Positions 50,081-58,558 of a stretch of 64,000 bases of DNA are shown here, piece by piece; the first letter of the stretch is position 1, and every line of letters starts with the position of its first letter. The notes beneath the pieces were generated by a model, which saw nothing but the letters and a program-made list of their open reading frames with translations, had not been told where the DNA came from and searched no databases. Source of the DNA: Streptomyces sp. V3I7 (GTDB lineage Bacteria > Actinomycetota > Actinomycetes > Streptomycetales > Streptomycetaceae). The stretch covers positions 5,790,001-5,854,000 of the forward strand of contig NZ_JAUSZK010000001.1 in NCBI RefSeq assembly GCF_030817495.1, read 5' to 3'. Position numbers and translations under genes: made by a program.

Positions 50081-51967
50081 TTGTCGACCGCCATCCTCAC
50101 CGGTCAGCCGGTCCCCGGATCGTCGCTAGAGAGCGATCTGCGGTCCCTCGGCTTCGAGGTGCGGGTGGCCTCCGGGACATCCGACGCGGAGACGCTCCTC
50201 GCCACGGTCCCGAGCGATGAGCGGGTCGCCGTCGTCGACGCGCGTTTCGTCGGCCACGTGCACGCGCTGCGCCTCGGCCTGACCGACCCCCGCTTCCCGC
50301 TCGCCGCCGTCCCGGGCGCCGTGACCGCCCAGCCGGCCGGCCGCCAGGCCCTGACCCGGGCGATGGCCCGTGAGACGTCGGCGGCCGGCGACACCCTCGC
50401 GACGGCGGGTCCCACGGCGCCCCCGGCCGCGTCCGAGCAGGCGGGCGCCGGAGCCGTCACCGCCGTCGACGCGCTCGCCGACCGCATCGGTGCCGCCCTG
50501 GACGCCGACGGCGTCGATGTGCACCGCCCCGACCTCGGCAGCCTGGTCGCCGCCGTCCCGGCCGACCCGCAGGCCCGCAACGAGGCCCGGCAGGCCGTGG
50601 CCGGCGTCGACGACGAGGCCGTACGCCTGAAGACCGCGGTGAAGGCCCGCGACGGCTTCTTCACCACGTTCTGCATCAGCCCGTACTCGCGCTACATAGC
50701 CCGCTGGTGCGCGCGCCGCGGCCTGACCCCCAACCAGGTCACCACCGCCTCGCTGCTCACCGCCCTGATCGCGGCGGCCTGCGCGGCCACCGGCACCCGC
50801 ACCGGCTTCGTCGCGGCCGGCGTCCTGCTGCTCTGCTCGTTCGTCCTGGACTGCACGGACGGCCAGCTGGCCCGCTACTCGCTCCAGTACTCCACGCTCG
50901 GCGCCTGGCTCGACGCCACCTTCGACCGGGCCAAGGAGTACGCCTACTACGCCGGCCTCGCCCTCGGCGCGGCCCGCGGCGGCCATGACGATGTATGGGC
51001 CCTCGCGCTCGGCGCCATGATCCTGCAGACCTGCCGGCACGTCGTGGACTTCTCCTTCAACGAGGCCAACCACGACGCCACCGCCAACACCAGCCCCACC
51101 GCCGCCCTCTCCGGAAAGCTCGACAGCGTCGGCTGGACGGTCTGGGTGCGCCGGATGATAGTGCTGCCCATCGGTGAGCGCTGGGCCATGATCGCCGTCC
51201 TCACCGCGTTCACCACGCCCCGCATCACCTTCTACGTCCTGCTCGTCGGCTGTGCCATCGCCGCGACGTACACCACGGCCGGGCGCGTGCTTCGCTCGCT
51301 GACCCGCAAGGCCGTGGGGGTCCCCCCAGGCGTTGAGCACGGGGGGAGCACCGACCGGGCCGCGCAGGCGCTGGCAGACCTGGCCGACAACGGCCCCCTC
51401 GCCACGGGCACCGCCCGCGTGACGCGCGCGATCGGCTCCCCGCTGCTCATCGCGCTGGCCGGCACGGCCGTCCTCGCCGTCTCCCTCTTCTCCGGTGTGA
51501 CCTGGGCGCCCGTCGCGGGCGCCGTCGTCTACACCATCACCTCCGGCCTGGCGCTGCGCCGCCCCCTCAAGGGCGCCCTCGACTGGCTGGTGCCGCCCGT
51601 CCTGCGCGCCGCCGAGTACGGGACCGTCCTGGTCCTGGCGGCCAAGGCGGACGTGAACGGAGCCCTTCCGGCAGCTTTCGGGCTGGTTGCGGCCGTCGCC
51701 TACCATCACTACGACACGGTGTACCGCATCCGCGGCGACGCCGGAGCGCCGCCGGCCTGGCTGGTGCGCGCCATCGGGGGGCAGGAGGGGCGGACGCTGC
51801 TCGTCACCGTCCTCGCCGCGCTGCTCACCGCCCCGCAGTTCACGCTCGCGCTCACGGTCCTCGCCGTGGCCGTGGCTCTGCTGGTGCTCGTCGAGAGCAT
51901 CCGCTTCTGGGTGTCCGCCCACCAGGGTGGCGCGCCCGCCGTACACGACGAAGGAGAAACCGCATGA
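50081..51967 (+). CDS. CDP-alcohol phosphatidyltransferase with extra domains (DUF5941-like)
   Basis: 628 aa. Residues about 1-150 are a soluble alpha-beta region (VVDARFVGHVHALRLGL) rather like a nucleotidyltransferase fold. Residues about 215-400 are a membrane CDP-alcohol phosphatidyltransferase with the full motif DCTDGQLARYSLQYST, then GAWLDATFDRAKE (D-x2-DG-x2-AR-x8-G-x3-D-x3-D). The remainder has several more hydrophobic segments, remembered as DUF5941. It transfers a phosphoalcohol from a CDP-alcohol to an acceptor. The TTG start has GGGAG ten bases upstream; a longer reading exists to 50003. The stop overlaps the next gene by four bases (ATGA). First gene of a seven-gene operon. Confidence 0.82.
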   Translation: MSTAILTGQPVPGSSLESDLRSLGFEVRVASGTSDAETLLATVPSDERVAVVDARFVGHVHALRLGLTDPRFPLAAVPGAVTAQPAGRQALTRAMARETSAAGDTLATAGPTAPPAASEQAGAGAVTAVDALADRIGAALDADGVDVHRPDLGSLVAAVPADPQARNEARQAVAGVDDEAVRLKTAVKARDGFFTTFCISPYSRYIARWCARRGLTPNQVTTASLLTALIAAACAATGTRTGFVAAGVLLLCSFVLDCTDGQLARYSLQYSTLGAWLDATFDRAKEYAYYAGLALGAARGGHDDVWALALGAMILQTCRHVVDFSFNEANHDATANTSPTAALSGKLDSVGWTVWVRRMIVLPIGERWAMIAVLTAFTTPRITFYVLLVGCAIAATYTTAGRVLRSLTRKAVGVPPGVEHGGSTDRAAQALADLADNGPLATGTARVTRAIGSPLLIALAGTAVLAVSLFSGVTWAPVAGAVVYTITSGLALRRPLKGALDWLVPPVLRAAEYGTVLVLAAKADVNGALPAAFGLVAAVAYHHYDTVYRIRGDAGAPPAWLVRAIGGQEGRTLLVTVLAALLTAPQFTLALTVLAVAVALLVLVESIRFWVSAHQGGAPAVHDEGETA

Positions 51968-52716
51968 TCGGCCTTGTGCTGGCGGCCGGCGCCGGACGGC
52001 GTCTGCGTCCCTACACCGACACCCTGCCCAAGGCTCTGGTGCCGGTGGGTCCGGAGGGCGACGAGGAGTCGCTGACGGTGCTGGACCTGACTCTGGGGAA
52101 CTTCGCCGAGGTGGGTCTGTCGGAGGTCGCGGTCATCGTCGGCTACCGCAAGGAGGCCGTGTACGAGCGGAAGGCGGCGCTGGAGGCGAAGTACGGCCTG
52201 AAGCTGACGCTGATCGACAACGACAAGGCCGAGGAGTGGAACAACGCCTACTCCCTGTGGTGCGGGCGGGACGCGCTGAAGGACGGTGTGATCCTCGCCA
52301 ACGGTGACACGGTGCACCCGGTCTCGGTCGAGAAGACGCTGCTGGCCGCCCGTGGTGAGGGCAGGAGGATCATCCTCGCGCTGGACACGGTGAAGTCGCT
52401 GGCGGACGAGGAGATGAAGGTCGTCGTCGACCCGGCCAAGGGTGTCCAGAGGATCACGAAGCTGATGGACCCGGCGGAGGCGACGGGCGAGTACATCGGC
52501 GTGACGCTGATCGAGGGTGACGCGGCGGCGGAGCTGGCGGACGCGCTGAGGACGACGTTCGAGCGGGACCCGGACCTGTACTACGAGGACGGTTACCAGG
52601 AGCTCGTCAACCGCGGTTTCAAGGTGGACGTGGCGCCGATCGGCGACGTGAGGTGGGTCGAGATCGACAACCACGACGACCTCGCCAAGGGGCGTGAGAT
52701 CGCGTGCCAGTACTGA
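51964..52716 (+). CDS. Sugar/alcohol-phosphate cytidylyltransferase-like enzyme
   Basis: 250 aa nucleotidyltransferase. LVLAAGAGRRLRPYTDTLPK is the nucleotide-binding loop, VILANGDTVHPV gives the metal-binding Asp. The segment EEWNNAYSLWCGRDAL recalls LicC-type phosphocholine and 2-aminoethylphosphonate cytidylyltransferases, so CTP is the likely nucleotide. In context it should make the CDP-alcohol used by the flanking transferases. Overlaps its neighbours on both sides (4 and 13 bases), implying tight coupling. Confidence 0.85.
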   Translation: MIGLVLAAGAGRRLRPYTDTLPKALVPVGPEGDEESLTVLDLTLGNFAEVGLSEVAVIVGYRKEAVYERKAALEAKYGLKLTLIDNDKAEEWNNAYSLWCGRDALKDGVILANGDTVHPVSVEKTLLAARGEGRRIILALDTVKSLADEEMKVVVDPAKGVQRITKLMDPAEATGEYIGVTLIEGDAAAELADALRTTFERDPDLYYEDGYQELVNRGFKVDVAPIGDVRWVEIDNHDDLAKGREIACQY

Positions 52717-53765
52717 CGAGGCTGATTCCCTCGCCGGTCGTCGTGGACATCCGTCCGGGTGCCCTGGACGACCTGGCGGCTGTCCTCGCCGACGAGCGCA
52801 TCTCGCACTCGGGCCGGCTCGCGGTCGCGGTCAGCGGTGGTTCCGGTGCGAAGCTGCGGGAGCGGCTCGCGCCGTCCCTGCCGGGCGCGACCTGGTTCGA
52901 GGTCGGCGGCGGCACTCTGGACGACGCGATCCGGCTCGCCGGTGAGATGAAGTCCGGGCGGTACGACGCGGTCGTCGGACTCGGCGGCGGCAAGATCATC
53001 GACTGTGCCAAGTTCGCGGCCGCCCGCGTGGGCCTGCCGCTGGTCGCCGTGCCGACGAACCTCGCGCACGACGGTCTGTGCTCCCCGGTCGCCACGCTCG
53101 ACAACGACGCGGGCCGCGGCTCCTACGGTGTGCCCAACCCGGTCGCGGTCGTCATCGACCTGGACGTGATCCGCGACGCACCGGTGCGCTTCGTGCGCTC
53201 CGGCATCGGCGACGCGATCTCCAACATCTCCTCGGTCGCCGACTGGGAGCTGTCCAACCGGGTCAACGGCGAGAAGATCGACGGTCTCGCCGCGGCCATG
53301 GCCCGCCAGGCCGGCGAGGCCGTGCTGCGCCACCCTGGCGGGGTCGGCGACAACGGCTTCCTCCAGGTGCTCGCGGAGGCGCTGGTCCTCAGCGGTATCG
53401 CGATGTCGGTGTCGGGCGACTCCCGCCCGTGCTCCGGCGCCTGCCACGAGATCAACCACGCCTTCGACCTCCTCTTCCCGCAGCGCGCCGCGAGCCACGG
53501 CGAGCAGGCGGGACTCGGAGCGGCCTTCGCGACGTACCTGCGCGGGTCCCACGAGGAAGCGGGCCGGATGGCCGAGGTGCTGCGCCGGCACGGGCTGCCG
53601 GTGCTGCCGGAGGACATCGGCTTCACCGTGGACGAGTTCGTCCGGGTCGTGGAGTTCGCCCCGGAGACCCGTCCCGGCCGCTACACGATCCTCGAGCACC
53701 TCGACCTCAAGACCCACCAGATCAAGGACATCTACGCCGACTATGTCAAGGCCATCGGTAGCTGA
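52704..53765 (+). CDS. Glycerol-1-phosphate dehydrogenase-like (AraM type)
   Basis: 353 aa iron-containing alcohol dehydrogenase superfamily. VGLGGGKIIDCAKFAA is the NAD(P)-binding glycine loop, and VPTNLAHDGLCSPVATL with HEINHAFDLLFP and RAASHGEQAGLG gives the Asp-His-His metal site. The HDG-x2-SP pattern is that of archaeal and AraM sn-glycerol-1-phosphate dehydrogenases, which reduce dihydroxyacetone phosphate. A different keto-phosphate substrate is possible. GTG 52704 overlaps the cytidylyltransferase gene by 13 bases. Confidence 0.85.
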   Translation: MPVLTRLIPSPVVVDIRPGALDDLAAVLADERISHSGRLAVAVSGGSGAKLRERLAPSLPGATWFEVGGGTLDDAIRLAGEMKSGRYDAVVGLGGGKIIDCAKFAAARVGLPLVAVPTNLAHDGLCSPVATLDNDAGRGSYGVPNPVAVVIDLDVIRDAPVRFVRSGIGDAISNISSVADWELSNRVNGEKIDGLAAAMARQAGEAVLRHPGGVGDNGFLQVLAEALVLSGIAMSVSGDSRPCSGACHEINHAFDLLFPQRAASHGEQAGLGAAFATYLRGSHEEAGRMAEVLRRHGLPVLPEDIGFTVDEFVRVVEFAPETRPGRYTILEHLDLKTHQIKDIYADYVKAIGS

Positions 53766-54522
53766 ACTCCGGCCGGTCGTCCATCCCGCGGGGGTGAAGG
53801 ACCGGCGCAGCGGTGAGCACTGGGCGGGACGCCTCTACATGCGCGAGGTCTCGCTGCGGGTGGACCGCTACCTGGTGAACACCAGGATCACGCCCAACCA
53901 GCTCACGTACCTGATGACCGTCTGCGGCGTCCTCGCGGCCCCGGCCCTTGTGGTGCCGGGGATCGCGGGGGCCGTGCTCGGCGTGGTCGCGGTCCAGCTG
54001 TACCTGCTGCTGGACTGCGTCGACGGTGAGATCGCGCGCTGGAAGAAGCAGTACTCGCTCGGCGGGGTCTACCTCGACCGGGTCGGCGCCTATCTCACCG
54101 ACGCCGCCGTGCTGGTCGGCCTCGGCCTGCGCGCCGCCGACCTGTGGGGCAGCGGCCGTATCGACTGGCTGTGGGCCTTCCTCGGCACCCTCGCCGCGCT
54201 CGGCGCGATCCTGATCAAGGCCGAGACCGACCTGGTCGGCGTCGCCCGCCACCAGGGCGGCCTGCCGCCGGTCAAGGAGGCCGCGGCCGAGCCGCGCTCC
54301 TCCGGCGTGGCGCTCGCCCGCAGGGCCGCGGCGGCGCTCAGGTTCCACCGGCTGATCCTCGGTATCGAGGCCTCCCTGCTGATCCTGGCCCTCGCGGTCG
54401 TGGACCAGATCAGGGGCGACCTCTTCTTCACCCGGCTCGGCACCGCCGTGCTCGCCGGGATCGCGATGCTGCAGACCCTGCTGCACCTCGTGTCCGTTCT
54501 CGCGTCGAGCAGGCTGCGGTGA
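53743..54522 (+). CDS. CDP-alcohol phosphatidyltransferase family protein
   Basis: 259 aa membrane enzyme. The motif DCVDGEIARWKKQYS-LGGVYLDRVGAYLTD fits the family (D-x2-DG-x2-AR-x8-G-x3-D-x3-x). About six hydrophobic segments. RVDRYLVNTRITPNQLT just before is the usual amphipathic entry helix. It is the second such transferase in the operon, so either two different transfers occur or a two-step build-up of phosphodiester units. ATG 53743 overlaps the preceding gene by 23 bases. Confidence 0.88.
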   Translation: MSRPSVAELRPVVHPAGVKDRRSGEHWAGRLYMREVSLRVDRYLVNTRITPNQLTYLMTVCGVLAAPALVVPGIAGAVLGVVAVQLYLLLDCVDGEIARWKKQYSLGGVYLDRVGAYLTDAAVLVGLGLRAADLWGSGRIDWLWAFLGTLAALGAILIKAETDLVGVARHQGGLPPVKEAAAEPRSSGVALARRAAAALRFHRLILGIEASLLILALAVVDQIRGDLFFTRLGTAVLAGIAMLQTLLHLVSVLASSRLR

Positions 54523-55412
54523 GTGCCATGGAGTCCACGATGAAGGTCGGCGCGGTGATCATCACCATGGGCAACCGCCCCGACGAACTGCGGGCCCTGA
54601 TCGACTCGGTCGCGGGGCAGGACGGCGCCCCTGTCGAGGTGGTCGTCGTCGGCAACGGCTCGCCCGTCCCCGACGTCCCCGAGGGCGTACGGACCGTCGA
54701 GCTGCCCGAGAACCTCGGCATCCCCGGTGGCCGCAACGTCGGCATCGAGGCCTTCGGCCCCGGCGGCAGCGACGTCGACGTCCTGCTCTTCCTCGACGAC
54801 GACGGCCTCCTCGCCCGGCACGACACCGCCGAGCTGTGCCGCCAGGCCTTCGCCGCCGACCCCGAGCTCGGCATCATCAGCTTCCGCATCGCCGACCCGG
54901 ACACCGGCGAGACCCAGCGCCGGCACGTGCCGCGCCTGCGCGCCGCCGACCCGATGCGCTCCTCGCGGGTGACCACCTTCCTCGGCGGCGCCAACGCCGT
55001 CCGTACGAAGGTCTTCACCGAGGTCGGCGGCCTGCCGGACGAGTTCTTCTACGCGCACGAGGAGACCGACCTCGCCTGGCGCGCCCTCAACGCGGGCTGG
55101 ATGATCGACTACCGGTCCGACATGGTGCTGTTCCACCCGACGACCGCGCCCTCGCGGCATGCCGTCTACCACCGCATGGTCGCCCGCAACCGCGTCTGGC
55201 TGGCGCGCCGCAACCTCCCCGCCCTGCTCGTCCCGGTCTACCTCGGGGTGTGGCTGCTGCTGACGCTGCTGCGTCGCCCCTCGCGCCCGGCCCTCAAGGC
55301 CTGGCTCGGTGGTTTCAAGGAGGGCTGGGCCACCGGCTGCGGTCCCCGCCGGCCCATGAAGTGGCGTACGGTGTGGCGGCTGACCCGACTGGGCCGCCCT
55401 CCGGTCATCTGA
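54519..55412 (+). CDS. Family 2 glycosyltransferase
   Basis: 297 aa GT-A enzyme. VGAVIITMGNRPDELRALI starts the fold, VDVLLFLDDDGLLA holds the DxD metal motif and FFYAHEETDLAWRALNAGW the catalytic-base region of the rhamnosyl/galactofuranosyl-like branch. A hydrophobic segment near 235-255 may anchor it. GTG 54519 overlaps the previous stop as GTGA; ATG 54528 is an alternative. It likely glycosylates the alditol-phosphate product. Confidence 0.88.
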   Translation: MSAMESTMKVGAVIITMGNRPDELRALIDSVAGQDGAPVEVVVVGNGSPVPDVPEGVRTVELPENLGIPGGRNVGIEAFGPGGSDVDVLLFLDDDGLLARHDTAELCRQAFAADPELGIISFRIADPDTGETQRRHVPRLRAADPMRSSRVTTFLGGANAVRTKVFTEVGGLPDEFFYAHEETDLAWRALNAGWMIDYRSDMVLFHPTTAPSRHAVYHRMVARNRVWLARRNLPALLVPVYLGVWLLLTLLRRPSRPALKAWLGGFKEGWATGCGPRRPMKWRTVWRLTRLGRPPVI

Positions 55413-55529
55413 CAAGCTCGATGCGGAGAGCACCCGGGCCCGGCGCCGAAGGCCGGGCCCCGGTTCAGCGGCACCGGACCGTGCGCGGCCTGCACCGGCC
55501 GCGCATCCCGAAGACGAAAGTATCCACTG

Positions 55530-56459
55530 GTGAGTGAGACAACGCATGACGGCGCAGTCGCGGTGAGTACCGCACCTCCGCCCGACGAGGGGCTCACGGC
55601 GACGCAGCTCGCCGACAAGTACGGGCTCACCGTCAGCGGCGCCCGCCCCTCCCTCGGGGAGTACGTCCGCCGGCTGTGGGGCCGGCGCCACTTCATCCTC
55701 GCCTTCTCCCAGGCGAAGCTGACCGCCCAGTACAGCCAGGCCAAGCTCGGCCAGCTCTGGCAGGTGGCCACCCCGCTGCTGAACGCCGGCGTGTACTACG
55801 TCATCTTCGGTGTGATCCTCAACGCCAGCCGGGGCATGCCACACAGCGTGTACGTCCCGTTCCTGGTCACGGGCGTGTTCGTCTTCACCTTCACGCAGAG
55901 CTCGGTCATGGCGGGCGTCCGCGCGATCTCCGGCAACCTCGGCCTGGTCCGTGCGCTGCACTTCCCGCGCGCATCCCTGCCGATCTCCTTCGCGCTGCAG
56001 CAGCTCCAGCAGCTGCTCTTCTCGATGCTGGTGCTGTTCGCCGTGGCCGTGGCCTTCGGCAACTACCCGGACCTGTCCTGGCTGCTGATCGTCCCGGCCC
56101 TGGCCCTGCAGTTCCTCTTCAACACCGGCCTCGCGCTGATCATGGCCCGGGCCGGCGCCAAGACCCCGGACCTCGCGCAGCTGATGCCGTTCGTGATGCG
56201 TACGTGGATGTACGCGTCAGGCGTGATGTTCTCCATCCCGATCATGCTCGCCGACCGGCCCCAGTGGGCGGCGAACGTGCTCCAGTGGAACCCGGCGGCG
56301 GTCTACATGGACCTGATCCGCTTCGCGCTGATCGACGGCTACGGCTCCGAGAACCTCCCCGCCCACGTCTGGGCGCTGGCGGCGGGCTGGGCCGTGGTCG
56401 TCGCGCTCGGCGGGTTCGTGTACTTCTGGAAGGCGGAGGAGAGGTACGGCCGTGGCTGA
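55530..56459 (+). CDS. ABC-2 transporter permease, TagG-like
   Basis: 309 aa with six membrane segments after a soluble N-terminus. TAQYSQAKLGQLWQVATPLL is the typical start of polysaccharide/teichoic acid exporters (TagG, Wzm). FTFTQSSVMAGVRAISGNLG and the PIMLADRPQWAANVLQWNP segment fit. GTG start at 55530. Works with the next gene as a flippase for a lipid-linked polymer. Confidence 0.9.
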   Translation: MSETTHDGAVAVSTAPPPDEGLTATQLADKYGLTVSGARPSLGEYVRRLWGRRHFILAFSQAKLTAQYSQAKLGQLWQVATPLLNAGVYYVIFGVILNASRGMPHSVYVPFLVTGVFVFTFTQSSVMAGVRAISGNLGLVRALHFPRASLPISFALQQLQQLLFSMLVLFAVAVAFGNYPDLSWLLIVPALALQFLFNTGLALIMARAGAKTPDLAQLMPFVMRTWMYASGVMFSIPIMLADRPQWAANVLQWNPAAVYMDLIRFALIDGYGSENLPAHVWALAAGWAVVVALGGFVYFWKAEERYGRG

Positions 56460-57243
56460 GCCCACCCCTGAGCAGCAGACGGGCGCGCACGTCCCGACCG
56501 TCATCGCCGACGAACTGCACATCGTCTACCGCGTCAACGGCGCGAAGGCCGGCAAGGGCAGCGCCACCGCCGCCCTCAGCCGGATACTCAAGCGGGGCGA
56601 GGAGCGCGGCGTGCGCAAGGTGCACGCCGTACGCGGCGTCTCCTTCACCGCCTACCGCGGCGAGGCGATCGGCCTGATCGGCTCCAACGGCTCCGGCAAG
56701 TCCACACTGCTGCGGGCCATCGCCGGCCTGCTGCCCGCCGAGAGCGGCAAGGTCTACACCGACGGCCAGCCCTCCCTGCTGGGCGTCAACGCGGCCCTGA
56801 TGAACGACCTGACGGGCGAGCGCAACATCATCCTGGGCGGTCTGGCCATGGGCATGTCCCGCGAGCAGATCAAGGAGCGCTACCAGGAGATCGTCGACTT
56901 CTCCGGCATCAACGAGAAGGGCGACTTCATCACCCTGCCGATGCGCACCTACTCCTCCGGCATGGCCGCCCGGCTGCGCTTCTCGATCGCGGCCGCCAAG
57001 GACCACGACGTCCTCATGATCGACGAGGCGCTGGCCACCGGTGACCGCAAGTTCCAGAAGCGCTCCGAGGCCCGGATCCGGGAGCTGCGCAAGGAGGCGG
57101 GCACCGTCTTCCTGGTCAGCCACAACAACAAGTCCATCCGCGACACCTGCAACCGCGTCCTGTGGCTGGAGCGCGGTGAGCTGCGCATGGACGGGCCCAC
57201 CGAAGAGGTCCTCAAGGAGTACGAGAAGTTCACCGGCAAGTGA
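56452..57243 (+). CDS. ABC transporter ATPase, TagH-like
   Basis: 263 aa. Walker A is GLIGSNGSGKST, signature YSSGMAARLRFSIA, Walker B HDVLMIDEALATGD, H-loop VSHNN. The YSSGM form of the signature is typical of TagH/Wzt exporters. There is no C-terminal carbohydrate-binding extension as in long Wzt proteins. GTG 56452 overlaps the permease gene by eight bases. A terminator follows, ending the operon. Confidence 0.92.
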   Translation: MAEPTPEQQTGAHVPTVIADELHIVYRVNGAKAGKGSATAALSRILKRGEERGVRKVHAVRGVSFTAYRGEAIGLIGSNGSGKSTLLRAIAGLLPAESGKVYTDGQPSLLGVNAALMNDLTGERNIILGGLAMGMSREQIKERYQEIVDFSGINEKGDFITLPMRTYSSGMAARLRFSIAAAKDHDVLMIDEALATGDRKFQKRSEARIRELRKEAGTVFLVSHNNKSIRDTCNRVLWLERGELRMDGPTEEVLKEYEKFTGK

Positions 57244-57263
57244 GGCAGAGGCCGTCCGGGCCA

Positions 57264-57297
57264 CCGGGCCCCGCCGGAACTCTCCGGCGGGGCCCGG
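57264..57297 (+). terminator. Terminator of the envelope-polymer operon
   Basis: CCGGGCCCCGCCGGA pairs perfectly (15 bp) with its complement around ACTC, 20 bases after the TagH-like stop. Confidence 0.85.
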
Positions 57298-57440
57298 CGC
57301 CTGCGGAGGAGCGAAGGCACGCGCTGCAAAGGCGCGGCGCCTGCTTCTGCAAAGGAAGCGTCAACTCCCGGCCGCCGTCGGAATCTTGACGCCAATCGGT
57401 TCGTTGTTGTGATGCGCAGGACACCCGGACGGACGTCAAG

Positions 57441-57452
57441 CGTTGTACAACG
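57441..57452. promoter_or_regulatory. Perfect palindrome upstream of hopanoid genes
   Basis: CGTTGTACAACG is a perfect 12-bp inverted repeat, 142 bases before the leader ORF and upstream of the -10 candidates. It is a plausible operator for a dimeric regulator. Confidence 0.45.
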
Positions 57453-57593
57453 TAAGCTGTATCGGTCCAGGAAAGCGGCAAGTGGGGCGATAACGCGCGA
57501 CACTCCCCGCCGGGTCGCCGTGCGGACGGCCAGGCGGCGTGTCCGAAATAGTCTGTATTGGGTCGGCAGTGTAGAACGGGAGATGTGACGGCA

Positions 57594-57659
57594 ATGGCTA
57601 CGGAAACTCCCCAGCTCAACGCAGCACGCGCCGTCCCCGCCCCGGGTAGTGCGCGGTGA
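57594..57659 (+). CDS. 21-aa leader ORF coupled to hpnC
   Basis: Encodes MATETPQLNAARAVPAPGSA plus a final Arg. GGGAG stands 11 bases upstream of the ATG. The TGA overlaps the GTG start of hpnC as GTGA, so ribosomes finishing it can restart on hpnC. No membrane segment or known family. It is likely a translational coupling or regulatory leader rather than a functional protein. Confidence 0.5.
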   Translation: MATETPQLNAARAVPAPGSAR

Positions 57660-58558
57660 CGGGAACCGACACGGGCCGCTCCGGTGATCCGGAACGCGGC
57701 ACGCTCGACAAGGCCGCGCACGAGAACTTCCCCGTGGCCCCCTTCTTCCTGCCCAAGCTCTGGCGCGACGACCTCATGGCCGTCTACGGCTTCGCGCGAC
57801 TCGTCGACGACATCGGTGACGGCGACCTCGCCCCCGGCGGTGCCGACGCCCGCCTGCTCGGCGTGTCCCCCGCGGACGCCGAGGACCGCCTGCTCCTCCT
57901 CGACGCCTTCGAGGCCGACCTGCGCCGCGTCTTCGACGCCACCCCGCGCCACCCCCTGCTGCGCCGCCTCCAGTACACCGTCGGCCGCCGCTCCCTGACG
58001 CCCGAGCCCTTCCTCGGCCTGATCGCCGCCAACCGGCAGGACCAGCTCGTCACCCGGTACGAGACCTGGGACGACCTCCTCGCGTACTGCGAACTGTCGG
58101 CCAACCCCGTCGGCCGGCTCGTCCTCGCCGTCACCGGATCCTCGACCCTCGAGCGGATCCGGATGTCCGACGCTGTCTGCACGGGGCTTCAGATCGTCGA
58201 ACATCTCCAGGACGTGTCCGAGGACCTCGGCCGCGACCGGATCTATCTGCCCGCCGAGGACATGAAGCGCTTTCAGGTCCAGGAGGCGGATCTGGCCGCG
58301 GACAGCACCGGCGCACCGGTGCGCGCGCTGGTGGCACACGAAGCCCAACGCGCCCGCGATCTGCTGAATGAAGGCCTCCCCCTGGTGGGTAGCGTCCCGG
58401 GCAGACTGAAGCTGCTGCTCGCAGGGTTCGTGGCGGGGGGAAGGGCGGCGATCCGCTCGATCGCCGCCGCCGACCACGACGTACTTTCCGGCCCTCCCAA
58501 GCCCGGCAAGATCCAGCTGCTGCGTGAGGCGGGCGTGATCCTGCGAGGGAAGGGGTGA
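57656..58558 (+). CDS. hpnC: Squalene synthase HpnC (hydroxysqualene synthase)
   Basis: 300 aa, all-helical prenyl-synthase fold of the squalene/phytoene synthase family. The first Asp-rich motif is FARLVDDIGDGD, the second is SEDLGRDRIYLPAEDM. ENFPVAPFFLPKLWRDDLMA is the HpnC N-terminal hallmark. In the bacterial three-step route HpnD makes presqualene diphosphate, HpnC converts it to hydroxysqualene and HpnE reduces that to squalene. GTG start overlaps the leader ORF; the stop overlaps the hpnD GTG. Confidence 0.93.
   Translation: MTGTDTGRSGDPERGTLDKAAHENFPVAPFFLPKLWRDDLMAVYGFARLVDDIGDGDLAPGGADARLLGVSPADAEDRLLLLDAFEADLRRVFDATPRHPLLRRLQYTVGRRSLTPEPFLGLIAANRQDQLVTRYETWDDLLAYCELSANPVGRLVLAVTGSSTLERIRMSDAVCTGLQIVEHLQDVSEDLGRDRIYLPAEDMKRFQVQEADLAADSTGAPVRALVAHEAQRARDLLNEGLPLVGSVPGRLKLLLAGFVAGGRAAIRSIAAADHDVLSGPPKPGKIQLLREAGVILRGKG

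Larger units (their letters stand above)
57244..57593. other. Promoter region of the hopanoid operon
   Basis: 350 bases with no gene. It contains the upstream terminator, the 12-bp palindrome at 57441-57452, and -10-like elements TAGTCT (57549-57554) and TAGAAC (57572-57577), followed by GGGAG before the leader ORF. The nearer start is not decided. Confidence 0.5.

Noticed and set aside
49672..50100. Minus- and plus-strand frames in the gap before the envelope operon
   Set aside because: No ribosome binding site or family resemblance; they overlap regulatory-looking repeats.
50081..57243. Reading this cluster as classic wall teichoic acid synthesis
   Set aside because: TagA, TagB, TagF and TagO homologues are not seen; only the exporter and general chemistry match.
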